Origin: UBA8199 sp035358715
GTDB taxonomy: Bacteria; Verrucomicrobiota; Verrucomicrobiia; Limisphaerales; UBA8199
Reading direction: 5' to 3'
Assembly (NCBI GenBank): GCA_035358715.1
Contig: DAOPPX010000001.1
Span: 62,001 to 126,000, forward strand
DNA length: 64,000 nucleotides
The notes beneath the pieces were generated by a model. It made no database searches and was not told the DNA's origin. It was given only the letters and a program-made list of their open reading frames with translations. Of this stretch, positions 8,650-16,757 are shown one piece after another (position 1 is the stretch's first letter; each line of letters begins with the position of its first letter). The position numbers and the translations under genes were made by a program.

Positions 8650-9078
8650 TCACGGCTTCCGGCGAAGCTTCCTCGGCCCGGGCCACATAATCCTCGGTTC
8701 GATGATGCTCCCGCCAGCATCAATTCGGAACCGGCCGCCTCCGTGGCTGCCGGGACAATGCCGACTGCAGGTATTGGCGTAGCCAAATTCCAGGTATTCC
8801 TTGCCCTGTTTGCAGAGCAGCGCTGCCAGGGCCTTCAGAAATGTCTCCGGAATCTGGTCCAGGTCCACGTAGTCCGCGCCGAATATGTACACCTCGCCGC
8901 TCCGCCGGTCATAATCGATGGAAAGACAGCAGCCTGGGTGGGTCGCGCGCAACCCGCTGCCATCGCCGATTTCCTCTGGTTTTTGATCGCCAATCAAAGC
9001 CTTGATGAGTGCGCCGGCTTCTCCCGGGGAACATTTGACTGCCTCCTGGGCTGTAATGTCGGTGAAATAATCGGGCAT
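8650..9078 (-). CDS. Hypothetical protein, 142 aa
   Basis: This 142-residue protein begins MPDYFTDITAQEAVKC. A cysteine/histidine-rich segment (YANTCSRHCPGSHGGG, near residue 105) could bind metal. The central part (GCCLSIDYDRRSGEVYIFGADYVDLDQI) reads like a beta-rich small domain. It sits between a secreted-protein gene and the degenerate SF1 gene with gaps of 28 and 44 nt, so it is probably co-transcribed with both. No family is recognised. Confidence 0.6.
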   Translation of the reverse strand: MPDYFTDITAQEAVKCSPGEAGALIKALIGDQKPEEIGDGSGLRATHPGCCLSIDYDRRSGEVYIFGADYVDLDQIPETFLKALAALLCKQGKEYLEFGYANTCSRHCPGSHGGGRFRIDAGGSIIEPRIMWPGPRKLRRKP

Positions 9079-9106
9079 GCTTTGAAGTCCGGCCCGGTTC
9101 TGCCGG

Positions 9107-9646
9107 TCAGCGGTGTACTTCCACCAGTCTCAAGGGCTTCGAATTAAGCAGGTCTGCTGGCTCAAAACGATAGCCGTATCGATTCTCGCCTTCCTCGGTG
9201 AGGAAGCCTTGAGCCTGCGACTCTAAGGATGCTGGCTCTGTCTTCTGGATTCGAGCGCCGACGCCATCATCCCCTGCTCCTGTTTCCTTCGCCCTTTCAG
9301 CGGAGGCGTCAAATTGTCCTTTGCGAAGCAGGGCCGAGTTTTCGCGAATGAAATCAGGCAAACGAGGATCGTTCTCCAACGCGAACCGTTCATAGTGATT
9401 GAGTTCATTCCAACGTTTCGGACGGTAAGTGTAATAGCCCAGGCTGTCGTTGTAGTGCAGCCGGTAAGGGAGTTGGGGTGGTTTGTTCAGGTCAGCTCCC
9501 AAGGTGATATCCGTTTTCCAAGCCGGATTCCCGTCCGCGAACCGGCCGATGAAGCAGTCGTAAACGGACTCCAACGAACCGTTTTCTGCGAGCGTCGGGA
9601 ACGCGCCCATCACCAGCAGAGGTAGGATAGTAAATATCTTTCTCAC
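9107..9646 (-). CDS. Exported hypothetical protein, 179 aa
   Basis: I start this protein at the GTG at 9646 (VRKIFTILPLLVMGAF...), because this gives a classic signal peptide: two basic residues, a hydrophobic core and a cleavage-like TLAEN around residue 20. The mature protein is aromatic and charged (LGYYTYRPKRWNELNHYERF) with no membrane span, so it is probably periplasmic. A TATAATGG element places the predicted transcription start at this GTG, whereas upstream in-frame starts give no signal peptide. Function unknown; an accessory role in transfer or envelope passage is only inferred from neighbours. Confidence 0.6.
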   Translation of the reverse strand: MRKIFTILPLLVMGAFPTLAENGSLESVYDCFIGRFADGNPAWKTDITLGADLNKPPQLPYRLHYNDSLGYYTYRPKRWNELNHYERFALENDPRLPDFIRENSALLRKGQFDASAERAKETGAGDDGVGARIQKTEPASLESQAQGFLTEEGENRYGYRFEPADLLNSKPLRLVEVHR

Positions 9647-9651
9647 ATCCT

Positions 9652-9659
9652 CCATTATA
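9652..9659 (-). promoter_or_regulatory. TATAATGG -10 element, leaderless spacing
   Basis: Minus-strand GCCCTATAATGGAGGATGTG. The hexamer ends 7 nt before the GTG at 9646. The overlapping GGAGG could also act as a ribosome-binding site on a longer transcript. Confidence 0.6.
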
Positions 9660-9798
9660 GGGCGGCCATCCCTGTTCCGGGTTGGAGGTGATATCGAAAC
9701 TGCGGTCGTCCCTACTGTCTGTAAAATTCGACGAAGGATCAGGATCAGCCTATTCTTTGGCGTCGTTTGACCTGCGGCCCCGTTTGGCCGTTTCAATA

Positions 9799-9827
9799 GG
9801 GAGGCTTCTGAAGTTCAGAAGCCTCCC
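9799..9827 (-). terminator. 14-bp perfect inverted repeat, likely terminator
   Basis: The arms GGGAGGCTTCTGAA and TTCAGAAGCCTCCC pair perfectly around one base (9813). The element starts about 20 nt after the stop of the minus-strand gene 9848-11146 and is followed by TATTGAAAC rather than a clean T-run. A transcription terminator is most likely. A protein-binding palindrome is the alternative. Confidence 0.6.
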
Positions 9828-9847
9828 CATCTGTTTGGCAATCCCAA

Positions 9848-11146
9848 TCACGCTGCGAGCGCGAGGGTCTTCAGGACGTCCGGCGTGAATTCGGCCACCG
9901 CGTTGATAGTGGCAGGGCTAACCAGAGAACGGGCAATCAGCTTGCGGACCACCTCCTCGCCCACATCCTTGAATTTCGGCCCGAGTTTCTGCACGAAGGC
10001 CACATAGACCTGGTCGCCCGCGCTAATCTCGGTTGGCTCTGCCGCCGGTACCGGCAGCCTGGTCACAGTGGCGGCGGTTGGAGTGCCGTTGTGTCCCGGA
10101 GTGGTGCTGCCGGCAGCGGCCGTAGCAGGTCCATTCGCCGCCCCATTGGCACCCTGGGCCGGTTGAGGGGCTGCGGTCGAGATGGGCCGCGTCCGGCGCC
10201 CATTGCCGTTGAGGGCGTTGGCGATGGCTTTTTCGGCGTGCGGCCAGAGTTCTGACGGCAGGAACGTTTTGATGAGATCGATCTGCTGGTCAATGGTGTG
10301 CCGAACCAGGCTTTCCCGGAGGTTGGGAGCGTTGCGAAGTTGCTCGGCGTACTCCGGCCGCGGGACGAACTTTTTGCCGCCGGACCGGTCCTCGAACCTG
10401 CCCAACGGCATGGGCCGATCGACGGGAGTAAAGGTGGCGGTGACGCCAATGGTGCCGGCGTTGGAAAGACTGCACTTGATCAACCGCCCATCCACCGGAT
10501 CGAAGATGGAGCCCCACCGCAGAGAGCCGTTCGCCTTGGGATTCATGGGATCGATGGTCTTCTCGCTGGGCAAGTTGATGAGCGCATCGCCCCAGGAAGG
10601 GCGGTAAGGTTTTCCCTTGCGCGGCGGACGGCCCAGAGTGACCTGAGCGATGCCGAATGGGCCCAGGTTATTTTCGAACTTGGCAGCCACCAGCAGCGCC
10701 CGGCGCTGCTCATCGAACCGGAAGCCCTCGGGGTTGTCCATGGTCCACATGTAAGGTTTGGTTTCCGGGTTTTGGTACAGGTAAATCTGCACGATGCGGA
10801 ACAGGTTGGGTTGCCCGAAGAGTTCCTGGTGAATGACGCGGGCCACTTTGTCCCCAAAGTGCATCTTGTAGAAGCCCACGGCGATGTACCAAGGGCTCTT
10901 GTAGGGATTGATAAAACGCACCCAGTTGTCGCCCTCGGCCAAGGTGATGCGAGGGACGTTGCTCTTGATGAGGTCGCTGACCACTTTGGTGGTCTGGTTC
11001 GGATTGCTCTGGGTTGCCGCCTCTTCCGCGCTGGTCGCGCCGTACATGTCGGCCAAATCGCTAGGTTCGGGTGTCGGTGTGCCGTTGCTATTCATAAACA
11101 GATGCGCTTTTGATCTCTGTTTGGCGGCATTTTCGTCAGCATGCAC
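9848..11146 (-). CDS. Possible ssDNA-binding (gp32-like) protein, 432 aa
   Basis: 432 residues from a GTG at 11146; the ATG at 11095 (MNSNGTPTPEPSD) is an alternative. The order is an acidic low-complexity N-terminus, a globular region from about residue 50 starting NVPRITLAEGDNWVRFINP, and a long Ala/Pro/Gly-rich linker (about 310-370) before a helical C-terminal domain. The 'LxEGxNxxRF' opening followed by aromatic strands resembles phage gp32-type ssDNA-binding proteins, and helicase genes lie on either side, but the family call is weak. The gene has its own TAGAATGG element and a strong downstream hairpin, so it is probably monocistronic and well expressed. Confidence 0.45.
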   Translation of the reverse strand: MHADENAAKQRSKAHLFMNSNGTPTPEPSDLADMYGATSAEEAATQSNPNQTTKVVSDLIKSNVPRITLAEGDNWVRFINPYKSPWYIAVGFYKMHFGDKVARVIHQELFGQPNLFRIVQIYLYQNPETKPYMWTMDNPEGFRFDEQRRALLVAAKFENNLGPFGIAQVTLGRPPRKGKPYRPSWGDALINLPSEKTIDPMNPKANGSLRWGSIFDPVDGRLIKCSLSNAGTIGVTATFTPVDRPMPLGRFEDRSGGKKFVPRPEYAEQLRNAPNLRESLVRHTIDQQIDLIKTFLPSELWPHAEKAIANALNGNGRRTRPISTAAPQPAQGANGAANGPATAAAGSTTPGHNGTPTAATVTRLPVPAAEPTEISAGDQVYVAFVQKLGPKFKDVGEEVVRKLIARSLVSPATINAVAEFTPDVLKTLALAA

Positions 11147-11152
11147 TTCCTT

Positions 11153-11160
11153 CCATTCTA
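11153..11160 (-). promoter_or_regulatory. TAGAATGG -10 element, near-leaderless spacing
   Basis: Minus-strand GGCCTAGAATGGAAGGAAGTG. The hexamer ends 8 nt before the GTG at 11146. Confidence 0.55.
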
Positions 11161-11193
11161 GGCCACTTCAGCGCGGTCAAATGCTTCCGGGCC

Positions 11194-12672
11194 TCATTGT
11201 TCCGGGAAAGTGCCCAGTTCCGGCAGAAGCGGCGCCTGTTCGAAGGGCAGATGCTCAACGATTTCCCGCGAGAACATGTAGCTGACCGGCCACCCCAGCT
11301 TGTTCGCGTTCTGCAGCTTGGCGACGCCCAGGTTGAACAGGCGCTCGGACGCCATGCAGAGCAGCATCACGTAGATCCCCCGGCCCCGGTTTTCGGCGCT
11401 GGGAATCCCGTGTCGCCCGGTTTGAAACATGAAGGCGGACAGCGTCTTGCTGGAGCAATCGATGATGTAATCCACATCCCGGACATCAATGGCCTCTCCA
11501 TTGAGAGCAGCGCACAGCACGCGGCGTATTTCTCCTGCACCCAGGCGCTGGAGAATGTCCTGGAGGCATTCAGGGTTTTGACGGCCGTGGACAAAGGTGT
11601 ATTGGGGCAATTGCCGGTGGAGGATTATTCCAAGCCGCAGGGTGTCTGTCAGAATCAGCGCCGTCGCGGCTTCCGGGAGTTTATCGTTGATTCCCATCAG
11701 GGTTGCGCCTAATGCGGGGTTTTTCAGATAGGCCGCGCGCACCATCTGGCCCACGGACAACCCTTCAGTGAGCGGCCGCGGTGTCAGGAGCGGAAACACG
11801 CAAACCCGCAGAGGGCCGACATTGTTATCCCCCTGCGCCGCCCCAGCCTCTAGCGGGTCTCGGCATTTATTGGTGAACAAGGTCGGGCCGAAGATTACGG
11901 AATTGAGCTGGTGCGAGTTGTCTGCCCGGACCGGTGTGGCGGTCAATCCCCAACAATAGGTGGTCCGGAACTGGCTCAGGAAGGGAATGTGCCCAGGCTC
12001 AGGAAGCCGGTGGACTTGGTCGCAGATCCAGGCGTCGAACTTGCGCAGGGCGTGGCCGCAATAAGCCATTTCCCCTTGGACGAAATCCTTCAATGCATCT
12101 AAGTGGGTGACGATGATCCGGCCCGCCTCAGAGCGCGGAGTTGCGTGGATGCCTATCGTCTCTCCGGACAGAGCGTTGGCCAGGGCGGCATGAATCTTCT
12201 CGACCGCCGGTTTCTCATCGGTGGTGACCAGGACCTTGAAGTGCCCGGGCAGCAGGCGCGCCAGCCCACAGAGAATCTGAACAGTGCCAATCTCGGCAGG
12301 CACTACCAGCAACCCGGAGGAGCGGGCTTGCGCCACAGCCTGCACCGCCTGGCAGCAGACCGCCGGATAATCGGTCAGGTTGAGCCGGGTGAGATCCAGC
12401 GGCGGAAAGAGCCGCTCATCCCTGATTTCAAGTGCCAGGTGAAGTTTCTCGGCCGCCGCTTGCACCAGGTGCAGCGCATTGGGATAAGTGCGGCAGGTCT
12501 TTGTCTGGGCGTCATAGTCAGCATAGGAAACCTGCTCGGGTGTCGTTTTGAGGTTTCCGTGGTCAAAAAAGAGGTTCTGCCGCGCATAGACCAGGGCGTC
12601 CGCCAACGCCGGCGGACAGTCCCGCAGGGTCAGCGAACTCCGCGTCACTGTGACTGGAATGCTGCCGCTCAT
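11194..12672 (-). CDS. SF2 helicase-like protein with degenerate ATP-binding motifs
   Basis: 492 residues; the ATG at 12672 overlaps the TGA of the UvrD-type gene as ATGA, so the two are coupled. The chain follows an XPB/UvsW-like SF2 order. The P-loop position reads VVPAEIGTVQ with no GKT, motif II reads CDQVHRLP with the catalytic Glu as Gln, and motif III LTATP is intact, as is a weak QTGRHG motif VI. ATP hydrolysis is therefore unlikely. Together with the intact SF1 helicase next door it forms the mirror image of the 5125-8605 pair. An inactive scaffold or DNA-binding subunit of a helicase complex is the best reading. Confidence 0.68.
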   Translation of the reverse strand: MSGSIPVTVTRSSLTLRDCPPALADALVYARQNLFFDHGNLKTTPEQVSYADYDAQTKTCRTYPNALHLVQAAAEKLHLALEIRDERLFPPLDLTRLNLTDYPAVCCQAVQAVAQARSSGLLVVPAEIGTVQILCGLARLLPGHFKVLVTTDEKPAVEKIHAALANALSGETIGIHATPRSEAGRIIVTHLDALKDFVQGEMAYCGHALRKFDAWICDQVHRLPEPGHIPFLSQFRTTYCWGLTATPVRADNSHQLNSVIFGPTLFTNKCRDPLEAGAAQGDNNVGPLRVCVFPLLTPRPLTEGLSVGQMVRAAYLKNPALGATLMGINDKLPEAATALILTDTLRLGIILHRQLPQYTFVHGRQNPECLQDILQRLGAGEIRRVLCAALNGEAIDVRDVDYIIDCSSKTLSAFMFQTGRHGIPSAENRGRGIYVMLLCMASERLFNLGVAKLQNANKLGWPVSYMFSREIVEHLPFEQAPLLPELGTFPEQ

Positions 12673-14768
12673 GCAGGCAGCGGTTCTGCCTCCGGTTTGA
12701 CGCCGAGTGCTGGCGGGACCGTCGCCGGGACTGCCGGGAAGGTGATCGAGTAGTTTTTCACCCGGTGCGGATTGACCGAGTAGAAGGGATCGTGTCCCGG
12801 ATCCCTGATCTTCTGAAGAAAACCGGCCGTCTTTGGGTCGTCGGCGAACCTGCTGATATTGCCCCGGACATGGAATTCGCCGGACTGGTAGTTGTGCGCA
12901 CTGGTCAGGTAGAGGTATTTCCGGGCGCGCGAACAGGCGACATAGAATAGCCGGCGTTCTTCTTCGATCTGGTTGCGCTCCAGGCCAAATCCGGGCGAGG
13001 GAAAGACCTGCTCGGTGTTGCCAATGACGAACACGGAAGTCCACTCCAACCCCTTGGCCGAATGAATGGTGGAAATGGTCAACCCTCGAGAAATCTCCTT
13101 TTGATCGCGGCTGGTCACCAACTCGCTGATAAAGTCCTTCACCAGGCCGATGTAACTGGTCGAGAGCTCGATGATGTAGCTTTGGATGTCGCCAAGGTGG
13201 TCCTCCATGCGGTCGGGCAGTTGCGAGGCGCTCTTGACCTTGATCATGCGCGGGGAGACGTGGAAATACCGGGCGTATATGTTGCGAAAGCTGGGCAGCA
13301 CCGCGTTGAGGTAATCCTTGACCGGCCCCTTTGGAACCTGCGCGGCGGCAAGCATATCACGCCAGAAATTCATCAGGCTCTCGAATCGTTTTCCGCGCCC
13401 CAGAGAGAACACCGGCGGCCGCTCCCAACTCCAGCCGTTCTGGCCGGCCTGGAGGTCGCGGATGATGACCTGAGTGAGATGCTGGCCAATGTTGGGGATG
13501 GCCGGGAGCAACACCTCCCACGCCAGCCAGTCGTTGGCGTTCTCCAGCAGTTCAAGAAACGAGACGAAGAACTGGATGTGCTGTAAATCGACGAATTTGA
13601 TGCCGCCCTCCCGGGTGTAAAGCACGCCCTGGCGCTGTAAGTGGCGCTCCAGATCGCCGGCGATGTGTCCGACCCGGGTCAGCACCGCGATTTCCTCCGG
13701 CGGCACCTGCTGGTTTCTGACCAACTCTTCGATTTCGTTCGCGACCCAGTCGGCCTCCTGCGTCCCTTTCATGAACACGGCGCGTTTGGGTTTGACCTCG
13801 CATTGCGGCCCGCGGCTCACGAGGGTTTTGGCCAGGGCGCCTTCGCAGGTGGCGTTGATCGCATTGAGGTAGTCCACCAATGGCTGGCTGCTGCGGTAGT
13901 TTTCATTGAGCACCACCGACTCCGCGCCGGGAAAATCCCGGGCAAAGTTGCGGATATTCTCCACCTGCGAACCCTGGAAGGAGTAGATGGACTGGGTGTC
14001 ATCGCCCACCACAGTCAGGAAAGAGTCCGGGGTAATCAACTGCTGCAAGATGGCGACCTGAACGCGATTGGTGTCCTGATATTCGTCAACATAGATATGC
14101 GGAAACTGAAATTGGATAATTTGGCGGACCTCCTCGTATTCCTGGAGCGCACGCATGAAATTGTAAAGGAGGTCGTTGAAGTCGAAGACCCGGTATTGCT
14201 CCTTTAGCGCTCCGTACGCTCTGGAGGCGGCCTGGGCGATTTCCGTGAGTTCCCCTTCCAGTTTCCGGACGTCCTCCGACGCGCCCGCGAGAAACCTGAT
14301 CTGCAGATTCAGCTTGTTCCTGCGCTCATATAGCTCCAGCAGATCCGGCCCTTGCAGCCGATGGGCTCGCAGCAATGCGGCCACTTCCGGATGGGCGGCG
14401 GTGTACTGGCCGAATGCCTCCTTGCGCAAACGATTGGCGTGATGCTCCGGCAGCACCTTGTAAGGCGGCAGAATCCCCTTGGGGCAGAGTTCCTGTTGGG
14501 TCAACCGGTAGCAGAGACTGTGGAAGGTGCCACTGCGGATATCGGCCTGGAGGGAAAGCTTGCCCCGGATGCGCCGGCTCATGTTGCTGGCCGCCCTGTT
14601 GGTGTAGGTGAACATGAGAACCTGGGAAGCTGGCAACTCTTTCTCCTCGATAAAGTGCGCAATCCGCTCCGTCAGGGCCTCGGTCTTGCCGGTCCCGGGT
14701 CCCGCCAGGATGAGCAGGCGCAGGCTCGGGCTGGTGACAGCCGCCATCTGGGCAGCGTTGAGTTCCAT
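12669..14768 (-). CDS. UvrD/PcrA-type SF1A DNA helicase
   Basis: 699 residues from the ATG at 14768 (MELNAAQMAAV); a TTG at 14789 would add seven residues. All SF1A motifs are present: Q motif, P-loop AGPGTGKT at about 22-29, TYTNRAASNM, motif II YVDEYQDTN, motif III VVGDDTQSIYSFQG, motif IV LNENYRSSQ, motif V TISTIHSAKGLEW and motif VI YVACSRARKYL. It is a 3'-5' DNA translocase by family. The next gene (11194-12672) overlaps its stop codon and encodes an SF2-like protein that has lost its catalytic residues, so the two probably act as a complex in replication or repair of the element. Confidence 0.92.
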   Translation of the reverse strand: MELNAAQMAAVTSPSLRLLILAGPGTGKTEALTERIAHFIEEKELPASQVLMFTYTNRAASNMSRRIRGKLSLQADIRSGTFHSLCYRLTQQELCPKGILPPYKVLPEHHANRLRKEAFGQYTAAHPEVAALLRAHRLQGPDLLELYERRNKLNLQIRFLAGASEDVRKLEGELTEIAQAASRAYGALKEQYRVFDFNDLLYNFMRALQEYEEVRQIIQFQFPHIYVDEYQDTNRVQVAILQQLITPDSFLTVVGDDTQSIYSFQGSQVENIRNFARDFPGAESVVLNENYRSSQPLVDYLNAINATCEGALAKTLVSRGPQCEVKPKRAVFMKGTQEADWVANEIEELVRNQQVPPEEIAVLTRVGHIAGDLERHLQRQGVLYTREGGIKFVDLQHIQFFVSFLELLENANDWLAWEVLLPAIPNIGQHLTQVIIRDLQAGQNGWSWERPPVFSLGRGKRFESLMNFWRDMLAAAQVPKGPVKDYLNAVLPSFRNIYARYFHVSPRMIKVKSASQLPDRMEDHLGDIQSYIIELSTSYIGLVKDFISELVTSRDQKEISRGLTISTIHSAKGLEWTSVFVIGNTEQVFPSPGFGLERNQIEEERRLFYVACSRARKYLYLTSAHNYQSGEFHVRGNISRFADDPKTAGFLQKIRDPGHDPFYSVNPHRVKNYSITFPAVPATVPPALGVKPEAEPLPA

Positions 14769-14793
14769 ATTTGCGATGTTGTTCGGCAAGAAT

Positions 14794-15789
14794 TCAGCCG
14801 GCGGATGGCGTTTGGGCTTGGGCGTAGAATTCGATCCATTCGGTCCACCACGGATTGGTGTTCTTCCGGCGGATGCGCTCCACCAGTTGCCCCGCGTCTG
14901 GCGGTTTCAAATCCGCCAGGTACTGCACGGTCCAGGGGGCACTTTCCAAGAGCTTCTCCACCAGCACATCCCGTGGGCCGCGCCGTACCCACTTGAGCCA
15001 GTTGTAGCACCAGACCGGGCTCTCCAGGATGCTCTTGAGCAGAGGCTCGCAGTCGGCCCCCGGATACTCCAGCGCGGTCAGGAAGGCGTACCAGGCGTTG
15101 GTGCCAAGGGTCTCCAGGTGGCCAACGATTTTGGCCGCGCGCTCCTCTTGGGAAAGGTGTTGGGTTTTGAGCCAGTGATGGCAGTGAGCGCAGCCGGCGT
15201 CGTGGTTCTTCAGACTGACGATAACGGCAAGAATTCGGCGAAAGAACCCGTCGGTGAACTTGCGCTTGAGCCAGCGGATGGACCAGTGCGGGCTGTGGAG
15301 CAGGAGCATCTGCTCCATTTGCTGGGTCGTGATGATGTCTCCGCTGGAGGACTGAAAGGATGCGGGCGAGCCTCCGCGCGCCCGAGCCTCCTGGTCCTTT
15401 ACCAGCAGGTGATAGATGTATTCCGGGTTCGATTGCAAGATGTCCAGGAGCGATTTCTCCTCCTGCGGGTTCTGCTGGTAGGCATGAAAAGCCAGGTAGG
15501 CGTGTTCGAAGAGAATCGCAGCGCAGTCAACCGGCAGTTCAAACTCGTCGCCCACGCGGAACAGCACGATAGGCATCGCGCTCAAGGCCTGCTTGAAGTC
15601 CTCCGGCATGAAATAGTCGGGCGCTTCTTTCGCTTTGATGGCGTGCCGGCGTAATTCGTTCTTGAGCCTGGCGATGTAATCCTCCAGGCGCCGCGCCGCC
15701 TGCGCATCAGGCGTCCCGCCCTGGATGCCGAAAAATGCCAAGGGAATTTTCAGGATGTGCGGAGCGCCATCCAGGGCATCAGCGGGCAT
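14794..15789 (-). CDS. Hypothetical protein, 331 aa
   Basis: 331 residues, largely alpha-helical and tryptophan-rich, from an ATG at 15789 that overlaps the end of 15779-16642 by 11 nt. A Cys/His cluster (NHDAGCAHCHHWLKT, near residue 200) suggests a metal site. From there to the C-terminus there are repeated helical units with spaced Trp residues (SPVWCYNWLKWV, SAPWTVQYL, NPWWTEWIEF), as in HEAT- or TPR-like scaffolds. No family is recognised. It lies in one operon with the membrane protein upstream and the UvrD-type helicase downstream. Confidence 0.6.
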   Translation of the reverse strand: MPADALDGAPHILKIPLAFFGIQGGTPDAQAARRLEDYIARLKNELRRHAIKAKEAPDYFMPEDFKQALSAMPIVLFRVGDEFELPVDCAAILFEHAYLAFHAYQQNPQEEKSLLDILQSNPEYIYHLLVKDQEARARGGSPASFQSSSGDIITTQQMEQMLLLHSPHWSIRWLKRKFTDGFFRRILAVIVSLKNHDAGCAHCHHWLKTQHLSQEERAAKIVGHLETLGTNAWYAFLTALEYPGADCEPLLKSILESPVWCYNWLKWVRRGPRDVLVEKLLESAPWTVQYLADLKPPDAGQLVERIRRKNTNPWWTEWIEFYAQAQTPSAG

Positions 15790-16642
15790 AACTCTTGCGC
15801 GTTGAGTTCTTCAACAGCGGCTCATAAGCGCTGTAGAGCTGGCTGCACTGATCGAACCCGTGAATGACGATCAGCGTGTGTTCACCCCGGCTGGAATCCT
15901 GCTGGTCGCACGGATAAGTGCCGACGAAAGCCACTGCCTGGCCGGTGCGGTTGTTAAAAGCCATAAGCACCTGGGAGCGGATGGGCATGGGGGCTTCCCA
16001 CAGTTCGGTGAATCGGTACTGGCGTAGCGGCGACTGGGGATCCGCCAGTTGGGATTTGCCGTCCTCGCCGAACCCGAGCACCACACTGACCTTGGCAATC
16101 TGGGAGAGCGCACTCAGATACTCGACGATTTCTTTCTTGGCGAGTTGGTGGCCGAGGAAGAGGCAATGGTCGGGCTTGAGATCGTCCACCTCCTTCAACA
16201 TGTGCGCAGTGATCTCTGCGCTCTTCCAACCGCCCAAGGCCTCGCCCGCGATGATCTCAATCGGGCCGGGCGAGTTGCGGGCGATGATTTCCTCAAGGTT
16301 GGCAGCGATGTACTGCTGCGATAGAGAGAACAGCACGCTCGCCAGGAGGATTCCCCAAAGCAATATCCATAACCAATAAAGGGGTGCCCTGGCCTTGGCG
16401 GCGACACCTGGTGAATTCTCGTTGCCGTGCTTGATCGCTTCCAGCTCAGCTACGGCCTCTTCCAAGGCGGCACTTTGGCTGTGGACCAACGCCTCCTTGA
16501 GTTTTCGGTAGGAAGGATGGTCCTCTCCCACCCATTTGAATCTCGCGAGCAGGTCGTCGCCACTGCGGGTGCCGGCGGGGGATTGTGAAGGAGGCCGGGC
16601 GGCTTCCGCCGGGGCGACGGTTTCTCGTGTGTCCTCTGGCAT
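15779..16642 (-). CDS. Single-pass membrane protein with extracytoplasmic domain, 287 aa
   Basis: 287 residues from the ATG at 16642. There is a hydrophilic cytoplasmic part of about 85 residues, one transmembrane helix at about 86-108 (APLYWLWILLWGILLASVLF), and an outer domain of about 180 residues. The outer domain contains GPIEIIAGEA, KVSVVLGFGED, and AFNNRTGQAVAFVGTYPCD followed by an S-R-G-E-H segment, an arrangement reminiscent of phospholipase-D-fold proteins but without the HxK motif, so any such relationship is to an inactive member. It is first in an operon that continues through 14794-15789 to the helicase pair. A TATAATGG element lies about 32 nt upstream. Confidence 0.6.
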   Translation of the reverse strand: MPEDTRETVAPAEAARPPSQSPAGTRSGDDLLARFKWVGEDHPSYRKLKEALVHSQSAALEEAVAELEAIKHGNENSPGVAAKARAPLYWLWILLWGILLASVLFSLSQQYIAANLEEIIARNSPGPIEIIAGEALGGWKSAEITAHMLKEVDDLKPDHCLFLGHQLAKKEIVEYLSALSQIAKVSVVLGFGEDGKSQLADPQSPLRQYRFTELWEAPMPIRSQVLMAFNNRTGQAVAFVGTYPCDQQDSSRGEHTLIVIHGFDQCSQLYSAYEPLLKNSTRKSYAR

Positions 16643-16672
16643 GGTTGCTCATTGCCCATCAAAGGGTCCATG

Positions 16673-16680
16673 CCATTATA
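16673..16680 (-). promoter_or_regulatory. TATAATGG -10 element
   Basis: Minus-strand GCCCTATAATGGCATGG. It lies about 32 nt upstream of the ATG at 16642. A closer ATG at 16671 is out of frame with that gene. It is divergent from the plus-strand element at 16747. Confidence 0.55.
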
Positions 16681-16746
16681 GGGCAGTGAAGGCCGGCAAC
16701 GGTCTGAACTACAGGCGCCAAGAGCCTGAGCACATCCATGCGGCCC

Positions 16747-16754
16747 TAAAATGG
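16747..16754 (+). promoter_or_regulatory. TAAAATGG -10 element, leaderless spacing
   Basis: Reads GCCCTAAAATGGAATGTG. The hexamer ends 5 nt before an in-frame GTG at 16758, which is the start chosen for the large orphan gene. Confidence 0.5.
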
Positions 16755-16757
16755 AAT

